Shown here in pieces: positions 17,097 through 25,260 of a stretch of 64,000 nt of DNA (position 1 is its first letter; every line of letters begins with the position of its first letter). Both the position numbers and the translations under genes were made by a program. Origin of the DNA: Mycobacterium sp. AT1 (GTDB lineage: Bacteria; Actinomycetota; Actinomycetes; Mycobacteriales; Mycobacteriaceae); assembly GCF_002043095.1 (NCBI RefSeq), contig NZ_MVOC01000056.1, positions 33,685-97,684 on the forward strand, read 5' to 3'. The notes under the pieces were generated by a model that did no database searches, was not told the origin of the DNA, and saw only the letters and a program-made list of their open reading frames with translations.

Positions 17097-17566
17097 CTGC
17101 CCTCGCAGGCGTCGACGTGTTCGGCGATCGCGGCGAGCACGTCGTCGGAGGCCGCCTTGAGCACCGCCAGCCGCTCGGGTCCGACGACCTCCACGAAGAG
17201 CTCGCGCACCCGGGCCGCGTTGGCGGGGGCGGACGCGGCGATGGCGGCGCGGCCGGCGTCGGTCAGCACGACGTCCGGGTAGCGGGCGTCGGACACCTCC
17301 TTCTCGACCAGGCCACGCTTCTCCATCCGGCCCAGATGGTGTGACATCCGGCTCTTCTCCCACTGGGTGGCCCGGCCTAGCTCGAAGGCGCGCAGTCGAC
17401 CACCGGGGGCCTCCGAGAGGTTGACCAGGATCTCGAAGTCGGAGTCCGACAGCCCGAAGTCGCGTTGGAGGTGCTTGACCAGGTGCCTCTCCAAGTGGTG
17501 GTGCATCTCCACGAAGCTCCGCCACGCGGACAGCTCGTCGTCGTCGAGCCCGGTCGCATCCGTCAT
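17093..17566 (-). CDS. MarR-family repressor
   Basis: A 157-residue winged-helix protein starting MTDATGLDDDELSAWRSFVE; the core FELGRATQWEKSRMSHHLGRMEKRGLVEKEVSDARYPDVVLTDAG is the MarR recognition helix and wing. It is divergent from the NmrA-like gene, with two matched inverted repeats between them, which points to autoregulation and control of that gene. Its last four bases overlap the convergent histidine kinase gene. The inducing ligand is unknown. Confidence 0.88.
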   Translation of the reverse strand: MTDATGLDDDELSAWRSFVEMHHHLERHLVKHLQRDFGLSDSDFEILVNLSEAPGGRLRAFELGRATQWEKSRMSHHLGRMEKRGLVEKEVSDARYPDVVLTDAGRAAIAASAPANAARVRELFVEVVGPERLAVLKAASDDVLAAIAEHVDACEGS

Positions 17567-17580
17567 GCCGCCACTGTAGC

Positions 17581-17640
17581 CCACTGGGTTGACATATCAA
17601 CCCAGTGGACTATCGTTCACATCAGGTTGACACATCAACC
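17581..17640 (+). promoter_or_regulatory. paired MarR operators and promoter of the NmrA-like gene
   Basis: Two inverted repeats share a core: site 1 (17581-17608) CCACTGGGTTGA-CATA-TCAACCCAGTGG with perfect 12-base arms, and site 2 (17625-17640) GGTTGA-CACA-TCAACC. The common form is GGTTGA-CAYA-TCAACC. A sigma-A-like promoter TTGACA (17589-17594), N16, TATCGT (17611-17616) has its -35 inside site 1, with site 2 downstream of the -10. This is a classic arrangement for MarR repression of both divergent genes. Confidence 0.8.
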
Positions 17641-17661
17641 CGATACGAGATGGGAGACGTC

Positions 17662-18633
17662 ATGACGAACGAGAAGCTGATCGCAGTGGTCGGGGCAACG
17701 GGATCGCAGGGTGGCGGCCTGGTGCGGGCCATCCTCGACGACCCGAACCACGAGTTCCGGGTGCGGGCCCTGACCCGCAGCGCCACCTCGGAGAAGGCCC
17801 GTGCACTGGCCGAGGCGGGAGCCGAGGTGGTGGAGGCCGACCTCGACGACGGGCCGAGCATGCGCCGCGCCTTCGAGGGGGCCGACGGCGCGTTCGTGGT
17901 CACCAACTACTGGGCCGAGCGCACGCCCGAGGAGGAGGCCACCCGCACCCGCGCCGCGATGGAGCTCGCCCAGGCCGACACCGCGGCGCTGGCCGCCAAG
18001 CAGGCGGGCGTCGGCCACGTCATCTGGTCGACGCTGGAGGACACCCGGGACTTCTTCGGCATGGACGGCGGCGTTCCGGACGTCGACGGGGCCTACAAGG
18101 TGCCCCACTTCGACGCCAAGGCCGAGGCCGACGCAATGTTCCGCGAGTACGACGTCCCCACGACGTTCCTGCGCACCACGTTCTTCTTCGAGGGCTTCGC
18201 CGGGGGCCTCGGCCCATTGCGCGGCGACGACGGCAAGCTGACACTGACGCTCCCGATGGCCGATCAGTTGATGTCGGGCATCGCCGTCGGCGACATCGGC
18301 CGGACGGCACTTGGCGTCTTCCGGCGCGGCCCGGAGCTCGTCGGCGCCACGGTCGGCATCGCGGGCGATCACCTGACCGGCGAGCAGTACGCGGCGGCCC
18401 TCGGCGACGCCCTCGGCGAAGAGGTTCTCTACCGGCCGCTCGGCTGGGACGAATTCCGTGCGCAAGGGTTCCCCGGCGCCGTCGAGATGGGCAACATGTT
18501 CCAGTACTACGCCCAGAACTCGGCCCGCTTCGTCGGTGACCGTGACCTGTCGGCGGTGCGCGCGTTGAACCCCGGCCTGCTGTCGTTCCGCGACTGGCTT
18601 GCGTTGCCGGACAACGGCATTCGCACGCAATGA
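17662..18633 (+). CDS. NmrA-like NAD(P)-binding protein
   Basis: A 323-residue atypical SDR of the NmrA/HSCARG group: Rossmann motif LIAVVGATGSQGGGLVRAIL, then TTFLRTTFFFEGFAGG and a C-terminal YRPLGWDEFRAQGFPGAVEMGNMF. It lacks the SDR YxxxK, so it may sense redox cofactors or act as a reductase on an unknown substrate. The ATG at 17662 follows GGGAG. Transcription appears to be controlled by the divergent MarR protein through two flanking operators. Confidence 0.82.
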   Translation: MTNEKLIAVVGATGSQGGGLVRAILDDPNHEFRVRALTRSATSEKARALAEAGAEVVEADLDDGPSMRRAFEGADGAFVVTNYWAERTPEEEATRTRAAMELAQADTAALAAKQAGVGHVIWSTLEDTRDFFGMDGGVPDVDGAYKVPHFDAKAEADAMFREYDVPTTFLRTTFFFEGFAGGLGPLRGDDGKLTLTLPMADQLMSGIAVGDIGRTALGVFRRGPELVGATVGIAGDHLTGEQYAAALGDALGEEVLYRPLGWDEFRAQGFPGAVEMGNMFQYYAQNSARFVGDRDLSAVRALNPGLLSFRDWLALPDNGIRTQ

Positions 18634-18634
18634 G

Positions 18635-19144
18635 CTAGAAGTCGCCGGCCTGCCTGCGCAACGTCTCGATGGCCGAGGCAAGCGCGGCCGACTCTCCTTC
18701 GGAGATCCCGATGTCGGCGAACACCTCGTCGTTCAGCGTCGCCGTCGCATCCTCCACCGTCGATCGACCCAGCTCGGTCAGCCGGACCAGGGTGGTACGA
18801 CCGTCGGTGGGATGCGGCATCCGTTCCACCAGGCCGTCACCCTCCAACCGGCGGATGGCGTGCGTGACGCTGGTGACGTGGACCTGCAGTCGGTCGGACG
18901 CCTTGGTGATGGGCAGGGCGCCGCTGCCGCTGAACGCCAGCAGCCGCAGCAGCTCGTAGCGCGAGAAACTCAGGCCGTAGGGACGCAGCGCCGCCTCGAC
19001 GCGAGCCAGCAGAATTTGGTGGGCGCGCATGACCGACGTGACGGCGACCATGCCGTCGGCGACCGCACCCCAGCCGGCGCGCTCCCAGTTAGCGCGGGCC
19101 AGCGCAATGGGGTCACGCTCCGCTGGGTTCGAAGACACGCTCAT
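18635..19144 (-). CDS. MarR-family regulator (Rv0737-like by position)
   Basis: A 169-residue MarR/winged-helix regulator: LSFSRYELLRLLAFSGSGALPITKASDRLQV, then VTHAIRRLEGDGLVERMPHPTDGRTTLVRLTELG. It lies just downstream of rslA-sigL in gene order on the same strand side, matching Rv0737 in M. tuberculosis by synteny. One base separates its stop from that of the convergent NmrA-like gene. Target genes are not known. Confidence 0.88.
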   Translation of the reverse strand: MSVSSNPAERDPIALARANWERAGWGAVADGMVAVTSVMRAHQILLARVEAALRPYGLSFSRYELLRLLAFSGSGALPITKASDRLQVHVTSVTHAIRRLEGDGLVERMPHPTDGRTTLVRLTELGRSTVEDATATLNDEVFADIGISEGESAALASAIETLRRQAGDF

Positions 19145-19168
19145 TCATACCGCACCGGCGGGCCGAAC

Positions 19169-19909
19169 CTATGTCGGGCGTTCGAGCAGGACCTGTCCGG
19201 AGTCGACGGAGACCAACTGCACCGACGCGATCTGCTCCTTGGGCATCGGGGTGTTACCGCTGGGCAGCGCGGTGGCACCGGGCAGACCGAGCCACGTCGC
19301 CACCTGAGTCCGGCTGCCGTCACGCCCGACGACCACCATGCCGAGGTTGCTCGGCGACGCGTCCGACCCGCCAGACCATTGGCCGTAGGTGCAGGCCATG
19401 TCGACTCTGGTTCCCCACGCGAAGCTGCTCAGCCCGACGGTCGCGCTGAACGGCGTCGGCGCGAGCTTGTTCATCTCCAGCTGCGCGACGGCTTGGTCGG
19501 TGTCGCCGCTGCGCAGACCCATCAGCTCGGGTCGGACGGCGACCACCAGTCCTACCGCCAGCAGAGCCGCCGCCAAGGCGACCGACGCCGTCGTCAGCCA
19601 TCGGGCGCGACGCCTGCGCCACCGCACCTTGTCCAGGACCGAGGTCAGCACCTCGGGCCGCAGCGGTGGTGGCTCGGGCTGGTCGCCGTCGAGGCCTCGG
19701 ACGTCACCCTCGCTGAGGAGGCCGAGGAGGGCAGGCATGCCGCTGAGCTCGGCGACGGCGGAACGGCACCGGTCACACGTCTGCAGGTGCGTCTCGAACT
19801 CGCGGCGCTCGGTGCTCGACAGCGCACCAAGCACGTAGGCCGCGTCCCAGGTCGAGTAGCCGTCCCCGTCGACCGCGTCGAGACCGTGGCCCCCACTGGA
19901 GTAGGTCAT
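19169..19909 (-). CDS. rslA: anti-sigma factor of SigL (zinc-binding, one membrane segment)
   Basis: A 246-residue anti-sigma factor. The N-terminal domain contains the zinc motif HxxxCxxC (HLQTCDRC) in a YVLGALSSTERREFETHL context; a membrane segment follows at about 135-156 (WLTTASVALAAALLAVGLVV), with an extracytoplasmic C-terminal domain. It starts by an ATGA overlap with the end of sigL. In M. tuberculosis RslA holds SigL and releases it on oxidation of the zinc site; the same zinc ligands are present here. Confidence 0.92.
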   Translation of the reverse strand: MTYSSGGHGLDAVDGDGYSTWDAAYVLGALSSTERREFETHLQTCDRCRSAVAELSGMPALLGLLSEGDVRGLDGDQPEPPPLRPEVLTSVLDKVRWRRRRARWLTTASVALAAALLAVGLVVAVRPELMGLRSGDTDQAVAQLEMNKLAPTPFSATVGLSSFAWGTRVDMACTYGQWSGGSDASPSNLGMVVVGRDGSRTQVATWLGLPGATALPSGNTPMPKEQIASVQLVSVDSGQVLLERPT

Positions 19910-20421
19910 CGCGTCACCCCCATCTCCTGCAAGTTGAGCCGAAGTGCGCGCACCGCGTAGTGCAACCGGGACTTGACCGTGCCCTCGGCGATGTTCAGGT
20001 CCGCCGCAGTCTGCGCAACGCTCCATCCCTGGTAGTACGCGCGCTGGATTACCGCGCGGTGGTCTTCGGAGAGCTGGCTGAGCGCCGTGCCGAGGAGCAG
20101 TTTGTCCAGCGCGCTGTCGACCTCGTCGGGCCCGGCATGGTCGGCGACCGCCTCCACGTCGGGGGTGCCGGCCTCGTGGCGGAACCTGGCGCTTCGTCGC
20201 TCGTCGATGATGAGGTTGCGGGCGACGGTGAACAGCCAGGCCCGTGCCGAGCGCTCCACGTCGTCGGTGACCTCGGGATGACGCCAGGCCCGTAGCAGCG
20301 TTTCCTGGACGACGTCCTCGGCGCGAGATTGGTCGCCAGTGAGCCGCAACGCATACCGCCACAGCGCGGCCGCGTGCTCGTCGTAGAGCACGCGCATCAT
20401 CGCTGCCTCCGGATCATCCAT
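19906..20421 (-). CDS. sigL: ECF sigma factor SigL
   Basis: A 171-residue ECF sigma factor with region 2 (LWRYALRLTGDQSRAEDVVQETLLRAWRHP) and region 4 (LSEDHRAVIQRAYYQGWSVAQTAADLNIAEGTVKSRLHYAVRAL). The ATG at 20421 has GGAGG six bases upstream; the in-frame TTG at 20427 abuts the GGAGG and is less likely. Gene order map-sigL-rslA matches M. tuberculosis Rv0734-Rv0736. A SigL-type promoter just upstream indicates autoregulation. Confidence 0.94.
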   Translation of the reverse strand: MDDPEAAMMRVLYDEHAAALWRYALRLTGDQSRAEDVVQETLLRAWRHPEVTDDVERSARAWLFTVARNLIIDERRSARFRHEAGTPDVEAVADHAGPDEVDSALDKLLLGTALSQLSEDHRAVIQRAYYQGWSVAQTAADLNIAEGTVKSRLHYAVRALRLNLQEMGVTR

Positions 20422-20437
20422 GTGCAACCTCCGACAG

Positions 20438-20466
20438 TTACACGTCGCCGACGCCCGTTGGGTTCA
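20438..20466 (-). promoter_or_regulatory. SigL-type (ECF) promoter of sigL-rslA
   Basis: On the minus strand, TGAACC (20461-20466), 16 bases, then CGTGTA (20439-20444) fits the published M. tuberculosis SigL consensus TGAACC-N15-18-CGTgtc. The -35 lies three bases after the map stop codon, so sigL can be transcribed independently of map. SigL therefore probably activates its own operon, with RslA as negative feedback. Confidence 0.8.
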
Positions 20467-20468
20467 CC

Positions 20469-21266
20469 TCAGAGTGTGAGGACGCGGGGCCCGTCGTCGG
20501 TGGCGGCCACGGTGTGCTCCCAGTGCGCCGCGCGGGTGCCGTCGGCGGTGACGACGGTCCACTCGTCTTCCAGCACGATGGTCTTGGTGGTGCCGAGGGT
20601 CAGCATCGGCTCGATGGCCAGCACGGAACCGGCGACGAGGTGGGGGCCGCGGCCGGGTGAGCCCTCGTTGGGCAGGAACGGGTCCATGTGCATGCTTCTG
20701 CCGATGGCGTGCCCGCCGTAGCCCTCGACGATGCCGTACTTGCGGTCGTGGCGGGCCTCGGCGGCGTGCGTACCGACCTCGATGGCGTGTGAGACGTCGC
20801 TGAGCCGGTTGCCGGGGACCATGGCGGCGATTCCCGCCTCCATGGCCGAGCGGGTGGCCTCGGAGAGCGCTTCGTCGGCCGGGACGAGCGGGCCGACGCC
20901 GAAGGTGACCGCCGAGTCGCCGTGCCAGTCATCGAGGATGGCGCCGCAGTCGATGGACACCAGGTCGCCGGCGGCGAGTACTTCCGTCGCCGACGGGATG
21001 CCGTGGACGACACGGTCGTTGACCGACGAGCAGATGCTCCCCGGGAAGCCGTGGTAACCGAGGAACGACGGGATGCCGCCGCCGTCGCGGATGACCGATT
21101 CGGCGATGACGTCGAGGTCGAGGGTGGAGACGCCCGGTTGGGCGGCCTGCCGGACGGCCAGAAGCGCCTTGGCAACGAGAGCTCCCGCGGCGGCCATGGA
21201 GTCCAGTTCACCCGCGGTGCGATGCGGAACGGCCTTGCGGCCACGCAGGCTGGGCAGTCCGATCAT
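20469..21266 (-). CDS. map: methionine aminopeptidase, type I
   Basis: Removes the initiator Met. The 265-residue protein has all five metal ligands of the pita-bread fold: D in SIDCGAI, D in WHGDSAVTF, H in YGGHAIGRSMH, E in AIEPMLTLG and a later E in HWEHTVAAT. It lacks the N-terminal zinc-finger/SH3 extension found in some other types. It follows adk by four bases. secY-adk-map is the conserved order. Mycobacteria carry a second map gene elsewhere. Confidence 0.94.
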   Translation of the reverse strand: MIGLPSLRGRKAVPHRTAGELDSMAAAGALVAKALLAVRQAAQPGVSTLDLDVIAESVIRDGGGIPSFLGYHGFPGSICSSVNDRVVHGIPSATEVLAAGDLVSIDCGAILDDWHGDSAVTFGVGPLVPADEALSEATRSAMEAGIAAMVPGNRLSDVSHAIEVGTHAAEARHDRKYGIVEGYGGHAIGRSMHMDPFLPNEGSPGRGPHLVAGSVLAIEPMLTLGTTKTIVLEDEWTVVTADGTRAAHWEHTVAATDDGPRVLTL

Positions 21267-21270
21267 CGGT

Positions 21271-21816
21271 CTACTTGCCGAGTGCGCGCAGCGCGCGGGC
21301 GAACACCTCGTCGAGATCGCCGACGGCGTCGACGGTCTTGAGTTCGTCGGAATAGTAGTCCAGCAGCGGTGCCGTCTCGTCCCGGTAGACGTTCATCCGG
21401 TTGAGGATGACCTCTTCGGTGTCGTCGGCGCGTCCCCGGCTCTTCAGCCGCTTGAGCAGCTCGTCCTCGGAGACCCGGAACTCCAGCACCGCGTCGAGCT
21501 GCAGGTTGCGCTTGGCCAGCATGTCGCGCAGCGCCTCGGCCTGCTCCACCGAGCGGGGGAAGCCGTCGAGGATGAACCCGTCGGCGACGTCCTCGTCGTC
21601 GAGCCGGTCGTCGACCAGTGCGTTGGTGAGGGTGGCGGGGACCAGGTCGCCTGCGTCGAGGTACTTCTTGGCCTCGAGGCCAAGCGGCGTGCCGGTACTG
21701 ATGTTGTGCCGGAACAGATCGCCGGTGGAGACCTGCGGGATGCCCAACTTCTCGACGAGCTTCTGGGCCTGCGTTCCCTTGCCTGCGCCAGGCGGTCCGA
21801 GCAACACGATTCTCAC
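21271..21816 (-). CDS. adk: adenylate kinase
   Basis: Interconverts ATP+AMP and 2 ADP. The 181-residue short-type enzyme begins MRIVLLGPPGAGKGTQAQKL (P-loop) and has STGDLFRHNI, FILDGFPRSVEQAEAL and the short LID around KRLKSRGRADDTEEVI without zinc Cys. It uses a GTG start overlapping the secY stop (GTGA), so it is coupled to secY. The much longer open frame upstream lies inside secY and is not coding. Confidence 0.96.
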   Translation of the reverse strand: MRIVLLGPPGAGKGTQAQKLVEKLGIPQVSTGDLFRHNISTGTPLGLEAKKYLDAGDLVPATLTNALVDDRLDDEDVADGFILDGFPRSVEQAEALRDMLAKRNLQLDAVLEFRVSEDELLKRLKSRGRADDTEEVILNRMNVYRDETAPLLDYYSDELKTVDAVGDLDEVFARALRALGK

Positions 21817-23138
21817 TTGAGGAACCCTTCGTAATTGCGCTGCATCAGCTGGCTCTCGATCTGTTTGACGGTGTCCAGTCCGACACCGATCATGATGAGA
21901 ACCGCGGTGCCGCCAAACGGCAGGTTCTGCACGCTTCCGGTGTTGCCGATCTCCAAGAACAAGTTGGGCAGAACGGCGATCACACCGAGGTAGATCGAGC
22001 CGGGCAGGGTGATTCGGCTCAAAACGTATCTCAGATAGTCCGCCGTTGGCTTGCCAGGTCGAATCCCAGGGATGAAGCCACCGAACTTCTTCATCTCGTC
22101 GGCGCGTTCGTCGGGGTTGAACGTGATCGACACGTAGAAGTACGTGAAGAAGACGATCAAGCCGAAGTAGATCGCGATGTACACCGGACTGGCGGGGTTG
22201 GTCAGGTAGTCCGCGACGAACTTGTCCCACCACCCGGTGCCGGGGTTGGCGCTGCCACTCTGCACCAGCTGGGTGATCAGGTGCGGGATGTAGATCAGCG
22301 ACGACGCGAAGATGACGGGGATGACGCCGGCCTGGTTGACCTTCAACGGCAGGTAGGTCGACGTGCCGCCGTACATGCGGCGTCCCACCATGCGCTTGGC
22401 GTACTGCACGGGGATGCGTCGTTGGCCCTGCTCGACGAACACGACGCCCACGATGATGATCAGGGCGGCGATGCAGACCATGGTGAAGACGGTCGGTCCG
22501 CGGCCGTCGAGGATCATCTTGCCCTCGGACGGGATCCGAGCGGCGATGCCGGCGAAGATCAGCAGCGACATGCCGTTGCCGATGCCACGCTCGGTGACCA
22601 GCTCGCCCATCCACATGACCAGCGACGCGCCTGCGGTGAGCACCAGCACGATGACGACCAGGGTGAAGATCGACGAGTTGGAGATGATGTCGAGGGTGCA
22701 GCCCTGCAGCAGTCCACCGTTGGCGGCCAGCGCGACGATCGAGGTGCCCTGCAGCAGCGCCAGTGCCACCGCGAGGTAGCGGGTGTACTGCGTCATCTTG
22801 GCCTGGCCGGATTGGCCTTCCTTGCGCAGTTGCTCGAACCGCGGGATGACCACGGTCAGCAGCTGCACGATGATGCTGGCCGTGATGTAGGGCATCACGC
22901 CGACCGCGAATACGGAGAGTTGGAGCAGCGCGCCGCCGGAGAACAGGTTGATCAGCGAATAGATCTGCGCCGAGTCACCGCCCTGGACCTGCTGGATGCA
23001 CTGCTGCACGTTGGGGTAGTTCACGCCAGGAGACGGCAGCGTGGCACCGACCCGGTAGAGGATGACGATGCCGAGGGTGAAGAGAATCTTCCGTCGGAGG
23101 TCGGCCGTCCGCAGTGACGAGATGAAAGCCGAAAGCAC
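21813..23138 (-). CDS. secY: protein translocase subunit SecY
   Basis: The channel subunit of the Sec translocon. The 441-residue protein has ten predicted membrane segments and the conserved cytoplasmic loop YVSITFNPDERADEMKKFGGFIPGIRPGKPT used by SecA and the ribosome. It starts MLSAFISSLRTADLRRKILF at GTG 23138 with AGGAGG four bases upstream; longer starts are not conserved. The 274-base gap upstream separates it from divergent methyltransferases. In E. coli secY is in the spc operon; here it is separated from rplO by four genes. Confidence 0.96.
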   Translation of the reverse strand: MLSAFISSLRTADLRRKILFTLGIVILYRVGATLPSPGVNYPNVQQCIQQVQGGDSAQIYSLINLFSGGALLQLSVFAVGVMPYITASIIVQLLTVVIPRFEQLRKEGQSGQAKMTQYTRYLAVALALLQGTSIVALAANGGLLQGCTLDIISNSSIFTLVVIVLVLTAGASLVMWMGELVTERGIGNGMSLLIFAGIAARIPSEGKMILDGRGPTVFTMVCIAALIIIVGVVFVEQGQRRIPVQYAKRMVGRRMYGGTSTYLPLKVNQAGVIPVIFASSLIYIPHLITQLVQSGSANPGTGWWDKFVADYLTNPASPVYIAIYFGLIVFFTYFYVSITFNPDERADEMKKFGGFIPGIRPGKPTADYLRYVLSRITLPGSIYLGVIAVLPNLFLEIGNTGSVQNLPFGGTAVLIMIGVGLDTVKQIESQLMQRNYEGFLK

Positions 23139-23391
23139 TCTTCCTCCTGCGCAGCCGGACAGAGTCGCGGCGTGCCGATGGGGCTGGTCCAACCAGCGCG
23201 TTATGGGTAAGTCCTGTGCGATCCGTCAGCCGGTGCGCAGGCGTGCCTGCAGCCAGCGCAATCGCGCGTTGGAACAGTCTACGAGGGTAACAGTTGCCGC
23301 CGGTCGGACCCTCATCCGATCGGCGTGAACGCGGCCTGATGGGCGCTTCAGCTTCAGAGCGTACAGTCGCCAACGTCTCGTTACATCAGCT

Positions 23392-23402
23392 AACTAATAG
23401 TT
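23392..23402. promoter_or_regulatory. short inverted repeat before the methyltransferase operon
   Basis: AACTA-A-TAGTT, a perfect 5+5 inverted repeat, lies directly before the GGAGG of the first methyltransferase. It could be an operator for a TetR-type repressor overlapping the translation start region. The arms are short and chance occurrence is possible. Confidence 0.3.
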
Positions 23403-23412
23403 GGAGGCACGG

Positions 23413-24342
23413 ATGACCCATCCCGACACGAAGCGCTTCGACGGCGACGAGTGGGACCTCGCGTCCAGCGTCGGCGCGACGGCCACGATGGTCGCGGCCG
23501 GCCGCGCCCTGGCCTCGCGCGAAACCGACCCCCTCGTCGACGACCCCTACGCCGCTCCCCTGGTTCGCGCCGTCGGCATCGAGTTCTTCGTCAAGCTGGT
23601 CGACGGCACCCTGGCCCTCGACGAAGAATCCGAGGGCGCAGGCCGGATGCTGGCCGACGTCATGGGGGTCAGGACGCGGTTCTTCGACGACTTCTTCATG
23701 GATTCCGCCGGGGCCGGGGTGCGGCAGGCGGTGATTCTGGCGTCGGGTCTCGACTCGAGGGCCTATCGGCTGCCGTGGCCGGCGGGCACGACGGTGTTCG
23801 AGATCGACCAACCCGCGGTGCTTGGCGCCAAGTCCGCGGCGATGGCCGACCTCGGCGCCACCCCCACCGCCGACCGCCGTGCCGTCGCGGTCGACCTGCG
23901 CGACGACTGGCCGTCGGCGCTCGCGGCGGCCGGGTTCGACGCGACGGCGCCGACGGCGTGGAGCGCCGAGGGCCTTCTCGTCTACCTCCCGCCCGACGCG
24001 CAGGACCGCCTCTTCGACGACATCACCGCGGTATCGGCACCCGGCAGTCGCCTCGCCACCGAGTACCACCCGGACGGCGGCGCAGCGCTCGGCGGCCGCG
24101 CAGGCGCACTGGCCGACCAGTGGCGGACCCACGGCTTCGACGTGAACATCGCCGACCTGACCTACGTCGGCGAGCGCACGCCCGTCGTCGACTACCTGAC
24201 CGCGAAGGGCTGGAGTGTGTCGGCCCGCCCCCGACCCGACGTGTTCGCCGACTACGGCCGGGAGTTCCCCGACTCCGAGGCACTCGCGGCCCTGCGCAAT
24301 TCCCTATCCGTCATCGCCACCCTCGAAGGAGACATTTCATGA
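23413..24342 (+). CDS. class I SAM-dependent methyltransferase (copy 1 of 3)
   Basis: A 309-residue member of the mycobacterial family of putative O-/leucine-carboxyl-type methyltransferases. Motifs: GVRQAVILASGLDSRAYRLPWP (SAM-binding loop), VFEIDQPAVL, and APTAWSAEGLLVYLPPDAQDRLFDDI. ATG at 23413 with GGAGG upstream. It overlaps the next copy by an ATGA. Expanded families of this type sit between sppA and secY in M. tuberculosis (Rv0725c-Rv0731c region). Substrate unknown. Confidence 0.85.
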   Translation: MTHPDTKRFDGDEWDLASSVGATATMVAAGRALASRETDPLVDDPYAAPLVRAVGIEFFVKLVDGTLALDEESEGAGRMLADVMGVRTRFFDDFFMDSAGAGVRQAVILASGLDSRAYRLPWPAGTTVFEIDQPAVLGAKSAAMADLGATPTADRRAVAVDLRDDWPSALAAAGFDATAPTAWSAEGLLVYLPPDAQDRLFDDITAVSAPGSRLATEYHPDGGAALGGRAGALADQWRTHGFDVNIADLTYVGERTPVVDYLTAKGWSVSARPRPDVFADYGREFPDSEALAALRNSLSVIATLEGDIS

Positions 24343-25241
24343 CACGCACCGCTGACGACAGCTGGGACCTGGCCTCGAGTGTCGGCGCCACCGCCACCGC
24401 GGTGGCCGCCACCCGCGCCACGGCGTCACAGGGTCCCGACGCGCTTCTCGACGACCCGTGGGCCGATCCGCTGGTGCGCGCCGTCGGCATGGAGATGTTC
24501 GTCAAGGTCGTCGACGGCGAGTCGCTCGCCGACGACGACGATCCGCTGCTGAACCGGCGGGCGATGAACGAGCAGATGGCCGTCCGGACCCGGTTCTTCG
24601 ACGACTTCTTCCTCGACGCCGCTCGAGCCGGGGTGCGGCAGGCCGTGATCCTCGCCTCGGGTCTCGACACCAGGGCCTACCGCCTGTCGTGGCCCGCGGG
24701 GACCGTCGTCTACGAGATCGACCAACCGGAGGTCATCGAATTCAAGACCCGCACGCTGGCCGACCTCGGTGCCGAACCCACCGCGCAACGCCGCACCGTG
24801 GCCGTCGACCTTCGCAACGACTGGGCGAAGGCCTTGAAGGAGCAGGGTTTCGATCCCGCCGCCCCGACGGCGTGGAGCGCGGAGGGTCTCTTGGTCTACC
24901 TGCCGCCGGAGGCGCAGGACCGGTTGTTCGACGACATCACCGCGCTGTCGGCACCCGGCAGTCGGATCGCGACCGAGCACATGGACCTGAGTTCGATTCC
25001 CGGCGATTGGGCCGAGAAGCTCACCGAGCGCACCAAGCGGTTGGGATCCGAGATCGACCTTGCCGAGTTGTTCTACACCGGTGAGCGCAACAGTGCCGCC
25101 GACTACCTGGCGAAGCAGGGGTGGCGCAACACCATCCTCCCGACCGCGGACGCTTACGCCGCCAACGGTTTCCAACTTCCCGACGACGAGCTCGCCACGT
25201 TCGGCGGCAACTCCGGCTACCTGACGTCGACACTGGCATAG
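24339..25241 (+). CDS. class I SAM-dependent methyltransferase (copy 2 of 3)
   Basis: A 300-residue paralogue of its neighbours (GVRQAVILASGLDTRAYRLSWP, VYEIDQPEVIEFKTRTL, APTAWSAEGLLVYLPPEAQDRLFDDI). The ATG overlaps the stop of copy 1 (ATGA), so the pair is translationally coupled. Its C-terminal half (AEKLTERTKRLGSEIDLAEL) is closer to copy 3 than to copy 1. Substrate unknown. Confidence 0.85.
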   Translation: MTRTADDSWDLASSVGATATAVAATRATASQGPDALLDDPWADPLVRAVGMEMFVKVVDGESLADDDDPLLNRRAMNEQMAVRTRFFDDFFLDAARAGVRQAVILASGLDTRAYRLSWPAGTVVYEIDQPEVIEFKTRTLADLGAEPTAQRRTVAVDLRNDWAKALKEQGFDPAAPTAWSAEGLLVYLPPEAQDRLFDDITALSAPGSRIATEHMDLSSIPGDWAEKLTERTKRLGSEIDLAELFYTGERNSAADYLAKQGWRNTILPTADAYAANGFQLPDDELATFGGNSGYLTSTLA

Positions 25242-25260
25242 CGACAAGAGGAGAGACATC

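Noticed and set aside
23139..23412. A small gene between secY and the methyltransferases
   Set aside because: The short frames lack ribosome sites and resemble nothing; the gap is more likely two divergent promoters.
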